A DNA stretch of 64,000 nucleotides from Sphingobium amiense (GTDB taxonomy: Bacteria > Pseudomonadota > Alphaproteobacteria > Sphingomonadales > Sphingomonadaceae). The stretch is from positions 372,001 to 436,000 of the forward strand of contig NZ_AP018664.1 of NCBI RefSeq assembly GCF_003967075.1. The letters run 5' to 3'. The number at the start of each line of letters is the position of its first letter. Positions within the stretch are counted from its first letter, which is position 1. Under the pieces are notes generated by a model. That model searched no databases and had not been told where the DNA came from. It was given only the letters and a program-made list of their open reading frames with translations. Shown here piece after piece: positions 1 through 8,281 of this stretch. The translations under genes and the position numbers were made by a program.

Positions 1-1497
1 CCCCTGATTGAGGCCGCTGCGGAACCCCTGCGAATAGGAGAGATAGGCAGTGAAGGCGGGACTCGGGAGCCATGTGAGCGTGAGGCGCGGCGTGACCTTG
101 TTGAATTTGGCGACGGCCTTGTAGGCGGGCAGGAAGCCGCCCGAAAGAACCTCTGTCGTGGAGGTGTCGTGGAAATAGCGCAGGCCGCCGGTCAGTTCGA
201 ACGTGTCATCGGCAAAGGTGCGGGTGATCTGCCCGAACGCGGCGTATGATTCGGAGGAGTCGCGCGAATAGAGCGGTCCGGGCAGCAGTCCGGGCACCAC
301 GAAATCGACCCGGCCCCGCGCGTTCCGGTAGAAGGCACCTGCCGACCAGCGCCACGACCCCGAGCCTGCGGAGTTGAACAGCAGTTCTTCGGTAAACACT
401 TTCGTCGGCGACGAGGCGTTCAACTGAATCGGCGTGGTGTAGCCGGTGACATAGCTGAAATCGCTGGAGAAAGGCTGGTCGAAATCGAGATAGCCCGTCG
501 AGCTGGAAATCGACATGAAGGGCAGGTTGTAGGTAATCTTGCCGCTATACAGGTTGAACTTCGTCTTGCCCGGCTGAGCGACGGTCGACAACTGATTGCC
601 GTTCTTGTCGGAATAATCGCCGCTGTCCCACTGGTCCCTTTCGAACCATGCGCCAAGATCAATCCTGAGGTCATCGCTCGGCAGCGCGGCCAGTTTGAAA
701 CGCAGGCTCCGGTTGAGGGCGCTGTTGGCGTTCTTCTTGTTGCGGGCAGGCTGATTGACCCAGCCGCCGATGCTTTCGAGATCGGCGACGGCGCGCAGCG
801 CGAGCTTGTCCTCGATCAGGGGAATGTTGATCGCGGTATCCGCGCGGAAGCTGGGGTCGCCGCCTGAGGTGGTCGCGACGCCGCCGCGCGCCTTGAATTC
901 GAACTTCGACGGATCGGCGTCATTGGTGATGATGCGGATAACGCCGTTGAGCGCGCTCGCGCCGTAAAGCGTGCCCTGCGGGCCGCGCAGCACTTCGATC
1001 CGGGCCATGTCGTAGCTGTTCGTATTGGGCACCGTCGCGGCGCGGATCAGCGCGAAGGGCACCGCGTCGATATAATAGCCCGTGGTGGGGCCGCCAGCGC
1101 CGGACGGCACCCCCGGCGCCACGCCGCGAATGGTGACCTGCGTAAGATTGCCGGCATCGTTGTTGGTCTGCGAAATGGCGGGCACCTGAAGCAGCGCTTC
1201 CAGCGTGCCGCCCGAGGGCTGCTTGTCGAGAGTCTTGCCGCTGAGCACGGCGATGGAGATCGGCACCTTCTGCAGCCGCTCTTCCCGCTTTTGCGCGGTG
1301 ACGAAGATTTCCGGCTCCGCCGCATTGCCGGAGTCGGGTGACGGGCCTGTCTGCGCGAGCGCGCCCGAGGCCAGCATCGCCCCGATTCCGGCGCAGGCCA
1401 GTGCGGCGCGGCGGAAAGCGCGGTTGCCGGTCGACTTATAGTGGGAAAATTCGACGCAGTTCTGCGGAATGTTCACGTCTAAACGTTCATGGATCAT
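1..1497 (-). CDS. TonB-dependent outer-membrane receptor (3' end outside window)
   Basis: Reading leftward from ATG at 1495-1497 gives 499 open codons to the window edge. After a basic N-terminus and a hydrophobic stretch ending near ALAQ (signal peptide, about residue 50) comes a plug domain with FVTAQKREERLQKVPISIAV and the motif IEVLRGPQGTLYGASALNGV, both typical of TonB-dependent receptors. Aromatic-rich alternating beta-strand sequence follows (for example SYAAFGQITRTFADDTFELT). The usual family length is 700-900 residues, so roughly the last third is missing. The substrate cannot be told; the plug style resembles the large sphingomonad receptor families that take up siderophores or plant-derived compounds. 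The signal peptide is unusually long, so a later start is possible. Confidence 0.9.
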   Translation of the reverse strand, partial: MIHERLDVNIPQNCVEFSHYKSTGNRAFRRAALACAGIGAMLASGALAQTGPSPDSGNAAEPEIFVTAQKREERLQKVPISIAVLSGKTLDKQPSGGTLEALLQVPAISQTNNDAGNLTQVTIRGVAPGVPSGAGGPTTGYYIDAVPFALIRAATVPNTNSYDMARIEVLRGPQGTLYGASALNGVIRIITNDADPSKFEFKARGGVATTSGGDPSFRADTAINIPLIEDKLALRAVADLESIGGWVNQPARNKKNANSALNRSLRFKLAALPSDDLRIDLGAWFERDQWDSGDYSDKNGNQLSTVAQPGKTKFNLYSGKITYNLPFMSISSSTGYLDFDQPFSSDFSYVTGYTTPIQLNASSPTKVFTEELLFNSAGSGSWRWSAGAFYRNARGRVDFVVPGLLPGPLYSRDSSESYAAFGQITRTFADDTFELTGGLRYFHDTSTTEVLSGGFLPAYKAVAKFNKVTPRLTLTWLPSPAFTAYLSYSQGFRSGLNQG

Positions 1498-1642
1498 TTT
1501 ATTCTACCCCCCAGCTAATCGTTATGTTTGCTGTGGGCGGCATTAATTGCCATGAACCTTGCATAGACCTGACAGCTATGCGTATCCCGTTCAGATATGC
1601 TGTTTTTGTCGATGCCCGGTCGTCGGGATCGAGCCGGACGGG

Positions 1643-2338
1643 TCAGATCCGCCGGTAGCGGAAATACCAGACCTCATGCCCCTGACGCCGGGCTTTGGCT
1701 TCGTAGCGGGTTTCTGGCCAGCCGCCGGGGCGGTTCTGGAAGTCCTTCGGCTCGCTCGCCAGCCATTCGAAATCGGGATGGCCGTTCATCACCATCAGCG
1801 CCCAGCGCAGATAGACCGGATGGTCGGTGCCGAAGCGAAATTCGCCGCCGGGCTTGAGCTTTCGCGCGATCATCGCGACCGGGCCGGGGTTCATCATGCG
1901 GCGCTTGGCATGGCGCGCCTTGGGCCATGGGTCGGGGTGGAGGAGATAGACGAAGCTGAGCGCGCCGTCGGGAATGCGGGACAGCACCTGAAGCGCGTCG
2001 CCCATGTGAAGGCGGACATTGGCGAGGCCGCCGTCGCGGACATGGCCGAGCGCCTGCACGACGCCGTTGAGGAACGGCTCCGCGCCGATGAAGCCATGGT
2101 CGGGCAGCAGGTCGGCGCGCCAGGCGAGATGTTCGCCGCCGCCGAAGCCGATTTCGAAATGGAGCGGGCGGTCGGTGCCGAAGAGGGAGGCGGCGCTGAC
2201 TTCGCCTTCCTCCGGCACGGACAGCGCGGGGAGGAGGGTGTCGACCAGTTCCTGCTGGCCCTTGCGCAACCGGGGACCGGACTGGCGGCCATAGAGGCGG
2301 TTGAGCGTGGTGGGATCGCCGGACTTGTGCGCTGTCAT
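1643..2338 (-). CDS. trmB: tRNA (guanine-N7-)-methyltransferase
   Basis: Cytoplasmic SAM-dependent enzyme that makes m7G46 in the tRNA variable loop. The 231-residue protein starts MTAHKSGDPTTLNRLYGRQ. Visible motifs are the SAM loop FEIGFGGGEH, the acidic motif GAEPF, the family signature HPDPWPKARHAKRRMM, and a late FGTDHPVY motif, all in TrmB order. An upstream in-frame extension of 35 residues is rejected because it is low-complexity and family members start near the chosen ATG. No strong ribosome-binding site is visible. It lies alone between the TonB receptor and a small secreted protein on the same strand. Confidence 0.95.
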   Translation of the reverse strand: MTAHKSGDPTTLNRLYGRQSGPRLRKGQQELVDTLLPALSVPEEGEVSAASLFGTDRPLHFEIGFGGGEHLAWRADLLPDHGFIGAEPFLNGVVQALGHVRDGGLANVRLHMGDALQVLSRIPDGALSFVYLLHPDPWPKARHAKRRMMNPGPVAMIARKLKPGGEFRFGTDHPVYLRWALMVMNGHPDFEWLASEPKDFQNRPGGWPETRYEAKARRQGHEVWYFRYRRI

Positions 2339-2555
2339 GGGGTGCGCCGATAGCGGCGGAGAGCGACGCGGGCAAGCCGCGGCGGGGATCGGGCCGGAAA
2401 ACCGGACTGCCCCTCCCCACGTCCCAAGAGGAGGCAGGGACACAGGAAGGGGCAGATCGGTCGATGGCTGGCCGACGGGGTCAGGGGAACGGCCGTGTGT
2501 GCTGCCGGGCGCGAATGGCTGAAAGCCGCGCCCGCCACGCGATCAGTCCGTCAGA

Positions 2556-2735
2556 TCACTTGCATTTGATGAAGCGACCCTTCGCATCCTTGCACGGCGC
2601 CTTTTTGACGGGCGCCTTCTGGGGACATTTGACGAACTTGCCCTTGGCGTCCTTGCATGGTGCGGCAGACGCAGGAGCGGCGCTGCCGAGGGTGAGCGCA
2701 AGGCCGAGAAGGGCGGTGGCAACCATCCGGGTCAT
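2556..2735 (-). CDS. small secreted protein with duplicated Cys-Lys motif
   Basis: This 59-residue protein has a clear Sec signal peptide (TRMVATALLGLALTLGSAAPASAA) followed by two near-identical units, CKDAKGKFVKC and CKDAKGRFIKC, joined by a PQKAPVKKAP linker. ATG at 2735 is chosen because GGAG lies 7 nt upstream; a TTG directly before it is in frame. The paired Cys-x9-Cys units rich in Lys suggest a tiny periplasmic or secreted metal- or disulfide-bearing protein, but no function is known to me. The high Lys content gives it a strongly positive charge. Confidence 0.75.
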   Translation of the reverse strand: MTRMVATALLGLALTLGSAAPASAAPCKDAKGKFVKCPQKAPVKKAPCKDAKGRFIKCK

Positions 2736-2860
2736 CAAGAATCTCCGAGGAGTGAAGACTTTGAAGGTGCCGGGCTCGACAGGGGGACGAGCCCGACACC
2801 GGCTTTATGGGCCGGGCGGACGGGCTTTACCAATGAACTTTTCGTCATGTTCCCGACAGG

Positions 2861-2896
2861 AAAAAGGCGTCGCGGCGGAGTGCTGCGACGCCCTTT
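2861..2896 (-). terminator. intrinsic terminator downstream of metK
   Basis: An 8-bp GC-rich stem (2866-2873 with 2885-2892, arms GGCGTCGC/GCGACGCC) is flanked by five A on the plus strand, which give five T after the stem on the minus strand. It sits about 85 nt past the metK stop and would end metK transcription. The other flank CTTTTC makes weak termination in the opposite direction possible. Confidence 0.7.
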
Positions 2897-2911
2897 TCGA
2901 CGAGGCTTTTG

Positions 2912-2981
2912 CCCACCCCGCTGCGACTAGCGGCCGCTGCGCGGACGCAAGTCTCGCTGCCCCTCCCGTGGACGGGAGGGG
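2912..2981. repeat. two-hairpin dispersed repeat, copy D
   Basis: This is one of five copies in the window of an element built as arm ..GCGACTA, hairpin 1, arm AAGTCTCGCTG, then hairpin 2. Here hairpin 2 is a perfect 9-bp stem CCCCTCCCG (2960-2968) with CGGGAGGGG (2973-2981). The element abuts the metK stop codon at 2982-2984. It is very similar to copy E at 13650-13716. Confidence 0.7.
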
Positions 2982-4187
2982 TTAGAGTGCGGCCTTGAGC
3001 TTGTCGGCGAGGTCGGTCTTTTCCCAGGGGAAGAAGTCGCCTTCGGGCTTGCGGCCGAAATGGCCGTAGGCGGCAGTCGGCTGGTAGATCGGCTTGTTGA
3101 GGCCGAGATGCGTGCGGATGCCGCGCGGGGTGAGGCCGCCCAGTTCCGAGATCGACTTGATCGCGTCCTCGATCCGGTCGTCGCCGACCGTGCCGGTGCC
3201 ATGGGTGTCGACATAGAGGGAGAGCGGTTCGGAAACGCCGATCGCATAGGCGATCTGGATGGTGCAGCGGGTGGCGAGGCCGGCGGCGACGACATTCTTC
3301 GCGAGATAGCGGGTGATGTAGGCGGCCGAGCGGTCGACCTTGGTCGGATCTTTGCCGCTGAACGCGCCGCCGCCATGGGGGGATGCGCCGCCATAGGTGT
3401 CGACGATGATCTTGCGCCCGGTGAGGCCTGCGTCGCCGTCAGGTCCGCCGATCTCGAAGCTGCCGGTCGGGTTGATGTGATAGACGGTCGCATCGGACAG
3501 CAGGTTCGCGGGCAGGACGTCCGCGATGACGCCCTTCACATAATTTTTGAGTTCCGCTTCCTTGTCGCCGGTGTCGTAGCCCGGCGCGTGCTGGGTCGAG
3601 ACGACGATGGCGGTGGCGGCGACGGGCTTGCCGTTTTCGAAACGCAGCGTCACCTGGCTCTTGGCGTCCGGCTCCAGGAAGGGGGCCGCGCCCGAGTGGC
3701 GGTCGGCGGCCATCTTCGCCAGGATCTTGTGGCTGTAATCTAGCGTCGCGGGCATGAGATCGGGGGTTTCGTCGCAGGCGAAGCCGAACATGATGCCCTG
3801 ATCGCCCGCGCCCTCATCCTTGTTGCCCGCCGCATCGACGCCCTGCGCGATGTGGGCAGACTGGGCGTGGAGGTTGTTTTCGAAGCGGAAGCTTTCCCAG
3901 TGGAAACCGTCCTGCTCGTAACCGATGCGCTTGACCGTATCGCGGACGGCCTTTTCGATTTCTTCCTTCGCGCCCGGTGCCCACTCCCCATTTTCATAGA
4001 CGCCCTTGCAGCGGATTTCACCCGCGAGGACGACGAGCTGGGTCGTGGTCAGCGTTTCGCAGGCGATGCGGGCTTCGGGGTCTTTGGAGAGGAACAGGTC
4101 GACGATAGCGTCGCTGATCTGGTCGGCGACCTTGTCAGGATGGCCTTCGGACACCGATTCCGAGGTGAAGAGATAGTTCGAACGCAT
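2982..4187 (-). CDS. metK: S-adenosylmethionine synthase
   Basis: Makes SAM from methionine and ATP in the cytoplasm. The 401-residue protein has the full family architecture: N-terminal [20 protein letters not shown], the ATP motif [12 protein letters not shown] and the C-terminal signature [16 protein letters not shown]. Residues HPDK and the GGGAFSGKD loop are catalytic signatures of MetK. It follows lnt by 60 nt on the same strand. A perfect palindrome at 4218-4233 lies in that gap, so metK probably has its own regulated promoter and may also receive transcription from lnt. ATG at 4187 matches the usual family start. Confidence 0.98.
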   Translation of the reverse strand: MRSNYLFTSESVSEGHPDKVADQISDAIVDLFLSKDPEARIACETLTTTQLVVLAGEIRCKGVYENGEWAPGAKEEIEKAVRDTVKRIGYEQDGFHWESFRFENNLHAQSAHIAQGVDAAGNKDEGAGDQGIMFGFACDETPDLMPATLDYSHKILAKMAADRHSGAAPFLEPDAKSQVTLRFENGKPVAATAIVVSTQHAPGYDTGDKEAELKNYVKGVIADVLPANLLSDATVYHINPTGSFEIGGPDGDAGLTGRKIIVDTYGGASPHGGGAFSGKDPTKVDRSAAYITRYLAKNVVAAGLATRCTIQIAYAIGVSEPLSLYVDTHGTGTVGDDRIEDAIKSISELGGLTPRGIRTHLGLNKPIYQPTAAYGHFGRKPEGDFFPWEKTDLADKLKAAL

Positions 4188-4217
4188 GGTTGCTCCAGTC
4201 TGATGCTGTGTCTGCGT

Positions 4218-4233
4218 ATAAAGAAATCTTTAT
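4218..4233. promoter_or_regulatory. perfect palindrome upstream of metK, candidate SahR-type operator
   Basis: ATAAAGA-AA-TCTTTAT is a 7-bp perfect inverted repeat with a 2-nt centre, located 31 nt upstream of the metK ATG. It is very AT-rich against a background near 68% GC. From memory, the SahR (ArsR-family, S-adenosylhomocysteine-responsive) operator in proteobacterial methionine regulons has a similar AAAGA/TCTTT core. The site itself is seen; the regulator assignment is inference. Confidence 0.55.
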
Positions 4234-4247
4234 GTGCAGCCGACGCC

Positions 4248-5894
4248 TTAGCGGGCGGCGCGCCGGGATGCAATGGCGGCGGCGAGCAGCAGGCCCGCGA
4301 AGAGCAGCGGCAGGAGGTTGCCGAGCCGCGCGAACAGGGTGGGCGGGAGCGCGGGCGGCAGGCCCGATTCGAGATAGCCCGCGCGGTGGAGGCCCAGCGC
4401 ACGGAGCACCTGACCGCGCGCGTCGATCACGGCGGAAACGCCGGTCGGCGTCGAACGGAGGATGGGGACGCCCTCTTCCAGCGCGCGGAGGCGGGCCTGC
4501 GCGAGATGCTGGACCGGACCCCAGCTGCCGAACCATGCGTCGTTGGAAGGGTTGAAGAGGAAGGCGGGGCGGTTCTTTGCGTCGATGACCTGCCCTGAGA
4601 AGATGATCTCGTAGCAGATCTGGACGCCCATCTTCATGTCCGGGCGGCCGGTGGCGGCGGGCAGGGTCAGGCTCTGCGGGCCGGGGCCGGGCCAGAAATC
4701 GGCGTCGCCGGGGACGAGGCGGGAAAGGCCGAGGGGGGTCAGTATCTGCCGCATCGGCAGATATTCGCCATAGGGGACGAGGTGTGCCTTCGAATAGCGG
4801 CCCGCGATGGTGGCGCGCGGGGTGACGATCCAGAGGCTGTTGTTCGCGCCTGCGAGCTTTTGGGTGGTGACGCCCTTTTCGGTGACGGGCCTGAAATAAA
4901 CCTTGTCCGCGCCGGTCATCAACAGGTCGCCGGGGCCGAGCAGCGCGGCGAGGCGGGCGCGCCAGTCGGGTTCCATGTCGAGATAGGCGGGAATCGCGGC
5001 TTCGGGCCAGAAGAGGAGGCGCGGGGCGGGGCGCGGCTGGCCCGAGAGCATCGCGAGGGTGCGGAAGTGGCGATATTCCGCCTCGACCGAATATTTCTCG
5101 TCCTGCCCGATATTGGGCTGGACGATGCGGACGCGGGGTGCGCCGGGCGGAGTGGGCGGCGCGGGGGAGATGTGGCCCCATGTCGCGAGGGCGACAAGCG
5201 GAGCGCCGAGGATCGCGGCGGGGCGGAACTGGCGGCGGAGGGCGAGGAGGAGCGATCCGGCGGCGAGGATGGCGAGCGCGCCGAGGCCGTAGGTGCCGAT
5301 CAGGGTCGCGGCGATGGCGATGCCGGTCGGCAGCAGGCTGACGCCGAGCGGGTTCCATGCGAAGCCGGTGAAGAGCGTGGCGCGCAGATATTCGGCAAGG
5401 AGCCATGTGGCGGCGAAGAGGAGGGGGAGAGTCAATTCGCCCCTCCCCTTCAGGGGAGGGGTTGGGGGTGGGGCCTCTCGACCGGACGCAGCGCTTGGGG
5501 CAAGCCCCCACCCCAACCCCTCCCCTGAAGGGGAGGGGCTTTTCAGAATTGCGGAATGGGCCAGCCACCAAGCGCCCAGCGTCGCGGCGCCTGGATAGAC
5601 GGCGAGATAGAGCGAGAGCAGGACGACCGCGCCATAGCCGAACCAGTGCGGCATCGCGTCCTGATAGGTGAAGGCGTGGGCGATCCAGTTGAGGCCGAGG
5701 GTGAAGTGGCCGAGGCCGAACAGCCAGCCGCGTGCGAAAGCGGCGCGGCGGTCGGGCGCCTGCTCGATCAGCAGCATCAGCAGCGCGAGGCAGGCGAGGG
5801 AGACGGGCCAGAGGCCAAGCGGCTCGAACCCCGTGGCGGACAGGGTGCCCGCCGCCAGCGCAGCGAGCCTTGGCCGGGCGAGGAGCGCGCGCAT
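4248..5894 (-). CDS. lnt: apolipoprotein N-acyltransferase with in-frame repeat insertion
   Basis: Inner-membrane enzyme that adds the third acyl chain to lipoproteins. The 548-residue protein starts MRALLARPRLAALAAG, has several N-terminal membrane segments, then a nitrilase-like periplasmic domain. The catalytic triad is visible: Glu in LLFWPEAAIP, Lys in YSKAHLVPYGEYLP and Cys in VQICYEIIF. A low-complexity stretch of about 35 residues (SPSPSGEGLGWG to PPPTPPLKGRG) is encoded by a palindromic repeat at 5440-5539 inserted in frame between membrane segments; the reading frame stays open through it. The start is 8 nt after the stop of the DedA-like gene, indicating one operon. Confidence 0.93.
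   Translation of the reverse strand: MRALLARPRLAALAAGTLSATGFEPLGLWPVSLACLALLMLLIEQAPDRRAAFARGWLFGLGHFTLGLNWIAHAFTYQDAMPHWFGYGAVVLLSLYLAVYPGAATLGAWWLAHSAILKSPSPSGEGLGWGLAPSAASGREAPPPTPPLKGRGELTLPLLFAATWLLAEYLRATLFTGFAWNPLGVSLLPTGIAIAATLIGTYGLGALAILAAGSLLLALRRQFRPAAILGAPLVALATWGHISPAPPTPPGAPRVRIVQPNIGQDEKYSVEAEYRHFRTLAMLSGQPRPAPRLLFWPEAAIPAYLDMEPDWRARLAALLGPGDLLMTGADKVYFRPVTEKGVTTQKLAGANNSLWIVTPRATIAGRYSKAHLVPYGEYLPMRQILTPLGLSRLVPGDADFWPGPGPQSLTLPAATGRPDMKMGVQICYEIIFSGQVIDAKNRPAFLFNPSNDAWFGSWGPVQHLAQARLRALEEGVPILRSTPTGVSAVIDARGQVLRALGLHRAGYLESGLPPALPPTLFARLGNLLPLLFAGLLLAAAIASRRAAR
5440..5539. repeat. 100-bp palindromic repeat inside lnt, with G-quadruplex-type arms
   Basis: The left arm (5440-5473) and right arm (5505-5539) are near-perfect inverted repeats about 34 nt long, each containing an internal 22-bp palindrome of the form CCCCTCCCCTtcAGGGGAGGGG. 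The left arm carries G4-A-G4-TT-G5-T-G4 at 5453-5473; the right arm has the complementary C-tracts at 5505-5525. A half copy occurs at 20676-20718 with the same flanking ctNttcag. The element is translated as part of Lnt. Confidence 0.8.
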
Positions 5895-5902
5895 CGGCGT
5901 CT

Positions 5903-6541
5903 CTATCGGCCGAGGGTCGCCATGGTGGCGTTGGAGCATCGGTCGCCCTTGTCGCTGCCGCCCGACAGCATCGACGCGGCGAGGAAGCCGCCCACCACCA
6001 GCAGCACGAAGGCGGCGGAGAGGAGGGCGAGATATTTCTCGATGAAGGCCTTGATCGGTGCGCCGAACTTCCAGAACAGGAAGCCCACGAGGATGAACTG
6101 CGCCCCGCGGCTGACGATGCTGGCCCAGAGGAAGGTGAAGAGCGAAAGGCCGACGAAGCCCGCCGTAATGGTGATGAGCTTGAACGGGATGGGCGTCGCG
6201 CCCTTGATAAGGATGATTTCCGCCCCGTAATCGCGCAGATAGCAGGCCGCGACCGGGAATTTGGCGGCAAGGCCCAGTGCGTCCAGTATCTGCTGGCCCA
6301 GCGCCTCATAGAGGAAATGGCCGATGGCATAGCCGAACAGGCCGCCCAGCACCGAGGCGAGGGTGCAGATCACCCCGAAGCGAATCGCCTTTTGCGGCCG
6401 GGCGAGGCACATGAGACCCAGCAGCGGGTGCGGCGGGATGGGAAAGAAGCTCGATTCCATGAAGCTGATCGCGAAGAGCCAGCGTTCGGCATGGCGGTGC
6501 GCCGCCTTGGCGAGCGTCCATTGGTAGAGCTTCGTCAGCAT
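5903..6541 (-). CDS. DedA/YqaA-family (VTT domain) inner-membrane protein
   Basis: This 212-residue protein has at least four hydrophobic segments and the DedA-type sequence ESSFFPIPPHPLLGLM near the N-terminus, then GGLFGYAIGHFLYEALGQ and the G-x-TPIPFK motif (IKGATPIPFKLITITAGF). These features match the YqaA branch of the DedA/VTT superfamily, whose members are implicated in lipid scrambling or envelope homeostasis. It is the first gene of a likely operon with lnt (8-nt gap), consistent with an envelope role. ATG at 6541 fits the family start MLTKLYQWT. The substrate is unknown. Confidence 0.88.
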   Translation of the reverse strand: MLTKLYQWTLAKAAHRHAERWLFAISFMESSFFPIPPHPLLGLMCLARPQKAIRFGVICTLASVLGGLFGYAIGHFLYEALGQQILDALGLAAKFPVAACYLRDYGAEIILIKGATPIPFKLITITAGFVGLSLFTFLWASIVSRGAQFILVGFLFWKFGAPIKAFIEKYLALLSAAFVLLVVGGFLAASMLSGGSDKGDRCSNATMATLGR

Positions 6542-6717
6542 GTCCCGCGCCTAGCCGAGATCGTTTCGGGTCGCCAGCGCTTTCGCAGGTGCAGCGTGGG
6601 CGGAGACGCCTCCGGCCTGCCGGGAGTCTTTTGCGCCTCTGGCCTCCCGGCCTACGGCGTTGACCTTCCCGCGCCGTCTGGGCATGACGCCTTCTTCTGC
6701 TTGTCCGGTCGCTTCAT

Positions 6718-7485
6718 TTGAACATCCCTCCGATTCCCTGGGCCAAGGTGCGGCAGCGCGCGGGCGGGCTGGCGTTTGCGCTGGTGCTCAACCTGCTGCT
6801 GCTGCTGGCGCTCTTCACCCTGTCGCCGCGCTTCGAGCCGCCCAAACAGGACGACCGGCTGCCCGTGACCTTCGACACCGAAGCGGGCAGGCAGAGCGAG
6901 GAGGCGAAGGCCAAGTCGGAGAAGTCGCAGGAGCGCGAGCAGAAGAAGACCGCGCCGGAAAAGGCCGCCGAGCCGGTGGTTCGCCCGCCGATCCCGGTCG
7001 AAAAGCCCGCCGAGCAGCCGCCTTCGCCCTTCCCCTTCCTGACGCTGAACCGCGAGCAGATGGCCGCCGCCGACATCGGCAGCCTGCCCAAGGGCGCTGC
7101 CGGGGCGGGATCGGGCCAGGGGGACAGCAAGGCGGTCGCCGGGCCGGGCGAAGGGCCGGGTGGCGTGCAACTGTTCGAGGCGGAATGGTATCGGCGGCCC
7201 ACCAATGCCGAGCTTTCGCCCTATCTGCCGCAGGACGCGCCCGCGCGCGGCTGGGGGCTGGTCGCGTGCAAGACGGTCGACCATTATCATGTCGAAAACT
7301 GTCAGACGCTGGGCGAATCGCCGCTGGGATCGGGCTTTGCCAAGGCGGTGCGGCTGGCGGCGTGGCAGTTTCTGGTCCTGCCGCCCCGCGTCAACGGCAA
7401 GGCGATGGTGGGAAGCTGGGTGCGCATCCGCATCGACTATACCCGCACGATGGTGCCCGCCGACGGGCCGGGGGCGGGCGAGTGA
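6718..7485 (+). CDS. TonB-like membrane-anchored protein, function uncertain
   Basis: The 255-residue protein has an N-terminal membrane anchor (GGLAFALVLNLLLLLALFTL), a charged Lys/Glu-rich stretch, a Pro-rich segment (PVVRPPIPVEKPAEQPPSP) and a C-terminal globular domain of about 110 residues (FEAEWYRRPTNAELSPYLP to WVRIRIDYTRTM). The layout recalls TonB energy transducers, and the ending WVRIRIDYT resembles the last strand of a TonB C-terminal domain, but no clear TonB signature was found. The only start near the anchor is TTG at 6718; a GTG at 6748 is possible. It is transcribed divergently from the DedA-lnt operon. The identity is tentative. Confidence 0.65.
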   Translation: MNIPPIPWAKVRQRAGGLAFALVLNLLLLLALFTLSPRFEPPKQDDRLPVTFDTEAGRQSEEAKAKSEKSQEREQKKTAPEKAAEPVVRPPIPVEKPAEQPPSPFPFLTLNREQMAAADIGSLPKGAAGAGSGQGDSKAVAGPGEGPGGVQLFEAEWYRRPTNAELSPYLPQDAPARGWGLVACKTVDHYHVENCQTLGESPLGSGFAKAVRLAAWQFLVLPPRVNGKAMVGSWVRIRIDYTRTMVPADGPGAGE

Positions 7486-7522
7486 TGGCGACAGCGAAGT
7501 GGACAGGTGCGGCGGCGCGCTG

Positions 7523-7550
7523 ATTATCGTTTCGGATACGGAACGATAAT
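7523..7550. promoter_or_regulatory. inverted repeat, candidate operator upstream of GST gene
   Basis: ATTATCGTT (7523-7531) pairs perfectly with AACGATAAT (7542-7550) around a 10-nt centre that continues the symmetry partly (TCGG/CGG). It lies 84 nt before the GST ATG and 37 nt after the preceding stop. The AT-rich dyad suits a TetR- or MarR-type operator better than a terminator, since no T tract follows. Confidence 0.45.
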
Positions 7551-7633
7551 GCGGAGAAATCGGGTTGCAAATCGGAACTGAGCAGGCATTGTGCGCGGCA
7601 GGCAGATCCGACCATGATGAAGGAGGAGCAGGC

Positions 7634-8281
7634 ATGATTATCCATGGGGCGCGGCCGTCGCCTTTCGTTCGCAAGGTCATTGCGTTCGCGAGCGAGAAGG
7701 GGATCGAGGCCGAGGTGGTGACGGCGGGCTTCGGGCGCGGAGCGGAGGGCTATCTGAAAGGATCGCCCTTCGGCAAGATTCCGGCGCTGGAGGATGGCGA
7801 TTTCCTGCTGTGCGATTCGACCGCGATCATAACCTATATGGATGCCATAAAGCCCGGCGATGAGATGATCCCGACAGAGCCGAAGGCGCGGGCGCGGACG
7901 ATCTGGTATGAGGAGTTCGGCGACACCATCGCGCAGGCGGCGGGCGCGAAGATGTTCTTCAACCGCGCTGTGGCCAAGCTGATGAAGCTGGAACCGGATC
8001 TGGCCGCGGCGGACAGGGCCGAGGCCGAGGAAATGCCGAAAATCTACGATTATCTGGAAAGCGTGATGCCCGATAGCGGCTGGCTGATCGAGGATCGCTT
8101 CACGCTGGCGGATCTGGCGGCGGCGTGTCCGCTCATCAATGCAGGCTATGTTTCGGACGGGCTGGACCCGGCGCGCTGGCCGAAGACGGCGGCGTGGCTG
8201 GCGGCGGTCAAGGCGCGGCCGAGCGTCGCGGCGGCTTTGGCGGAGGAAGCGCCGATCATCGCGGCGATGAAGGCGAAATAA
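7634..8281 (+). CDS. glutathione S-transferase family protein
   Basis: The 215-residue cytoplasmic protein has a thioredoxin-like N-terminal domain (IIHGARPSPFVRKVIAFASEKG, then GKIPALEDGDFLLCDSTAII with the cis-Pro and the DST motif that bind glutathione) and an all-helical C-terminal domain containing FTLADLAAACPLIN, the conserved N-capping Asp motif. ATG at 7634 is preceded by AGGAGG with 7-nt spacing, so the longer frame from 7565 is rejected. A dyad at 7523-7550 may control it. The substrate is unknown. It borders the GTA cluster but is not part of it. Confidence 0.9.
   Translation: MIIHGARPSPFVRKVIAFASEKGIEAEVVTAGFGRGAEGYLKGSPFGKIPALEDGDFLLCDSTAIITYMDAIKPGDEMIPTEPKARARTIWYEEFGDTIAQAAGAKMFFNRAVAKLMKLEPDLAAADRAEAEEMPKIYDYLESVMPDSGWLIEDRFTLADLAAACPLINAGYVSDGLDPARWPKTAAWLAAVKARPSVAAALAEEAPIIAAMKAK

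Noticed and set aside
4188-4247. A SAM riboswitch upstream of metK
   Set aside because: The 60-nt gap is too short for the common classes and shows only one operator-like palindrome, with no pseudoknot pattern that I could build.
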